Assembly (NCBI GenBank): GCA_031409515.1
Contig: JANNXJ010000011.1
Coordinates: 1 to 15,700 of the forward strand
Length of the DNA stretch: 15,700 nucleotides
Reading direction: 5' to 3'
Source of the DNA: SHZI01 sp031409515
GTDB lineage: Bacteria; Pseudomonadota; Gammaproteobacteria; Steroidobacterales; GCA-2729495
In this document: positions 15,316 through 15,700 of the stretch, one piece after another
Layout: the number at the start of each line of letters is the position of its first letter
Position numbering within the stretch: the first letter of the stretch is position 1
Position numbers and translations under genes: made by a program
Notes under the pieces: model-generated
Databases searched by the model: none
What the model was told of the DNA's origin: nothing
The model's input: the letters and a program-made list of their open reading frames with translations, nothing else

Positions 15316-15660
15316 TCAGACGCAGGAGAGCGTGGGTGGTCGGAAGGGGGATGAGAGGCGGGACGAGACGGGTGGCAGCAGATAGCGATCGTCGGGCGCG
15401 GTGAGTGGGCCGACGGGGGATGACACTACAGTCGTCGCGCTCACGGCTTGGGCAGCCGCACAAACACTCATATCGGGACAGGCATCGCCGCAGCAACTCG
15501 GCGGCTCGGGAACATCGCTCGCCTGAACGGCATGGCAGTCCATGGGCATGCCGGATGTCGGGCTCGAGAAGGGCGTGAGTGGCGCACTGGCGGCGGCAAT
15601 CGTCTGGACTGGAACGGTCGCTACCAGCAGCAACAACAGGCAAAGGCGGGACCAGGACAT
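15316..15660 (-). CDS. Small secreted Cys-rich protein at the head of the cus module
   Basis: A 114-residue protein I do not recognise by name. Similar short secreted Cys/His proteins occur next to copper efflux operons. A clear Sec signal peptide (LCLLLLLVATVPVQTIAAA, cleavage near residue 24) is followed by MPMDCHAV (C42, H43), SCCGDAC (C56, C57, C61) and MSVC (C67). That arrangement could bind Cu(I) or form disulfides. The C-terminus ends SPFRPPTLSCV. It precedes cusC by 56 bases in the same direction, so it probably shares its transcript. There is no clear ribosome site before the ATG at 15660, and only 40 bases upstream are in the window, so the true start could differ. Periplasmic copper binding is inferred from composition and context. 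Confidence 0.75.
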   Translation of the reverse strand: MSWSRLCLLLLLVATVPVQTIAAASAPLTPFSSPTSGMPMDCHAVQASDVPEPPSCCGDACPDMSVCAAAQAVSATTVVSSPVGPLTAPDDRYLLPPVSSRLSSPFRPPTLSCV

Positions 15661-15666
15661 TGGTCG

Positions 15667-15695
15667 AGTCTAGGCGGCTGAGAGGGCCCGGACAA
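15667..15695 (-). promoter_or_regulatory. Weak candidate sigma-70-like promoter before the first gene
   Basis: On the minus strand TTGTCC (15690-15695) and TAGACT (15667-15672) are separated by 17 bases, each matching 4 of 6 consensus positions. The -10 box would be only 6 bases from the ATG at 15660, implying an almost leaderless transcript, so either the start codon lies further in or this is chance. The true promoter may be beyond the window edge. Confidence 0.2.
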
Positions 15696-15700
15696 GTGAT

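Overview
The window is a GC-rich stretch from a Gram-negative bacterium. The evidence is outer-membrane efflux factors, Tat and lipoprotein signal peptides, and an outer-membrane CopB. A gammaproteobacterium is the most likely source by overall resemblance of the families, but genus and species cannot be told from the sequence. Every gene I can support lies on the minus strand, so transcription runs from the right edge (15.7 kb) to the left edge. The contents are almost entirely metal resistance: three complete modules in one colinear 12-gene array.

In transcription order: (1) a Cu/Ag module, with a small secreted Cys-rich protein (15660-15316) followed by cusC, cusB and cusA (15259-9595), joined by 4-base ATGA overlaps. 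(2) A Zn/Co/Cd-type module, with a small His/Cys membrane protein (9555-9187), czcC, czcB, czcA (9120-3363) and an 87-residue lipoprotein whose GTG start overlaps the czcA stop. (3) A periplasmic copper-detoxification module, with a small secreted CxxC protein (3059-2679), the Tat-exported multicopper oxidase copA (2601-814) and copB (821-96). The left edge (1-80) holds a striking AT-rich near-perfect 80-bp inverted repeat, followed on the plus strand by two T-tracts.

The two RND pumps can be told apart residue by residue. The CusA homologue has methionines at 573, 623 and 672, the exact numbering of the E. coli CusA copper/silver site, and a GAMVDASVVMIEN motif. The CzcA homologue has H/V/E at the aligned places and the DFGLIVDGSVIIVEN motif with D402, D408 and E415, the numbering of the Cupriavidus CzcA proton-relay residues. 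The inferred division of labour is that CusCBA expels Cu(I)/Ag(I), CzcCBA expels divalent Zn/Co/Cd, and CopA/CopB oxidise or sequester copper in the periplasm and outer membrane.

No regulator, sensor kinase, P-type ATPase, CusF, transposase, integrase, tRNA or rRNA is visible, so control and any mobility genes lie outside the window or elsewhere. I do not see a wholly new system. The least explained parts are the palindrome at 1-80 and the set of small secreted Cys/His proteins, one at the head of each module.
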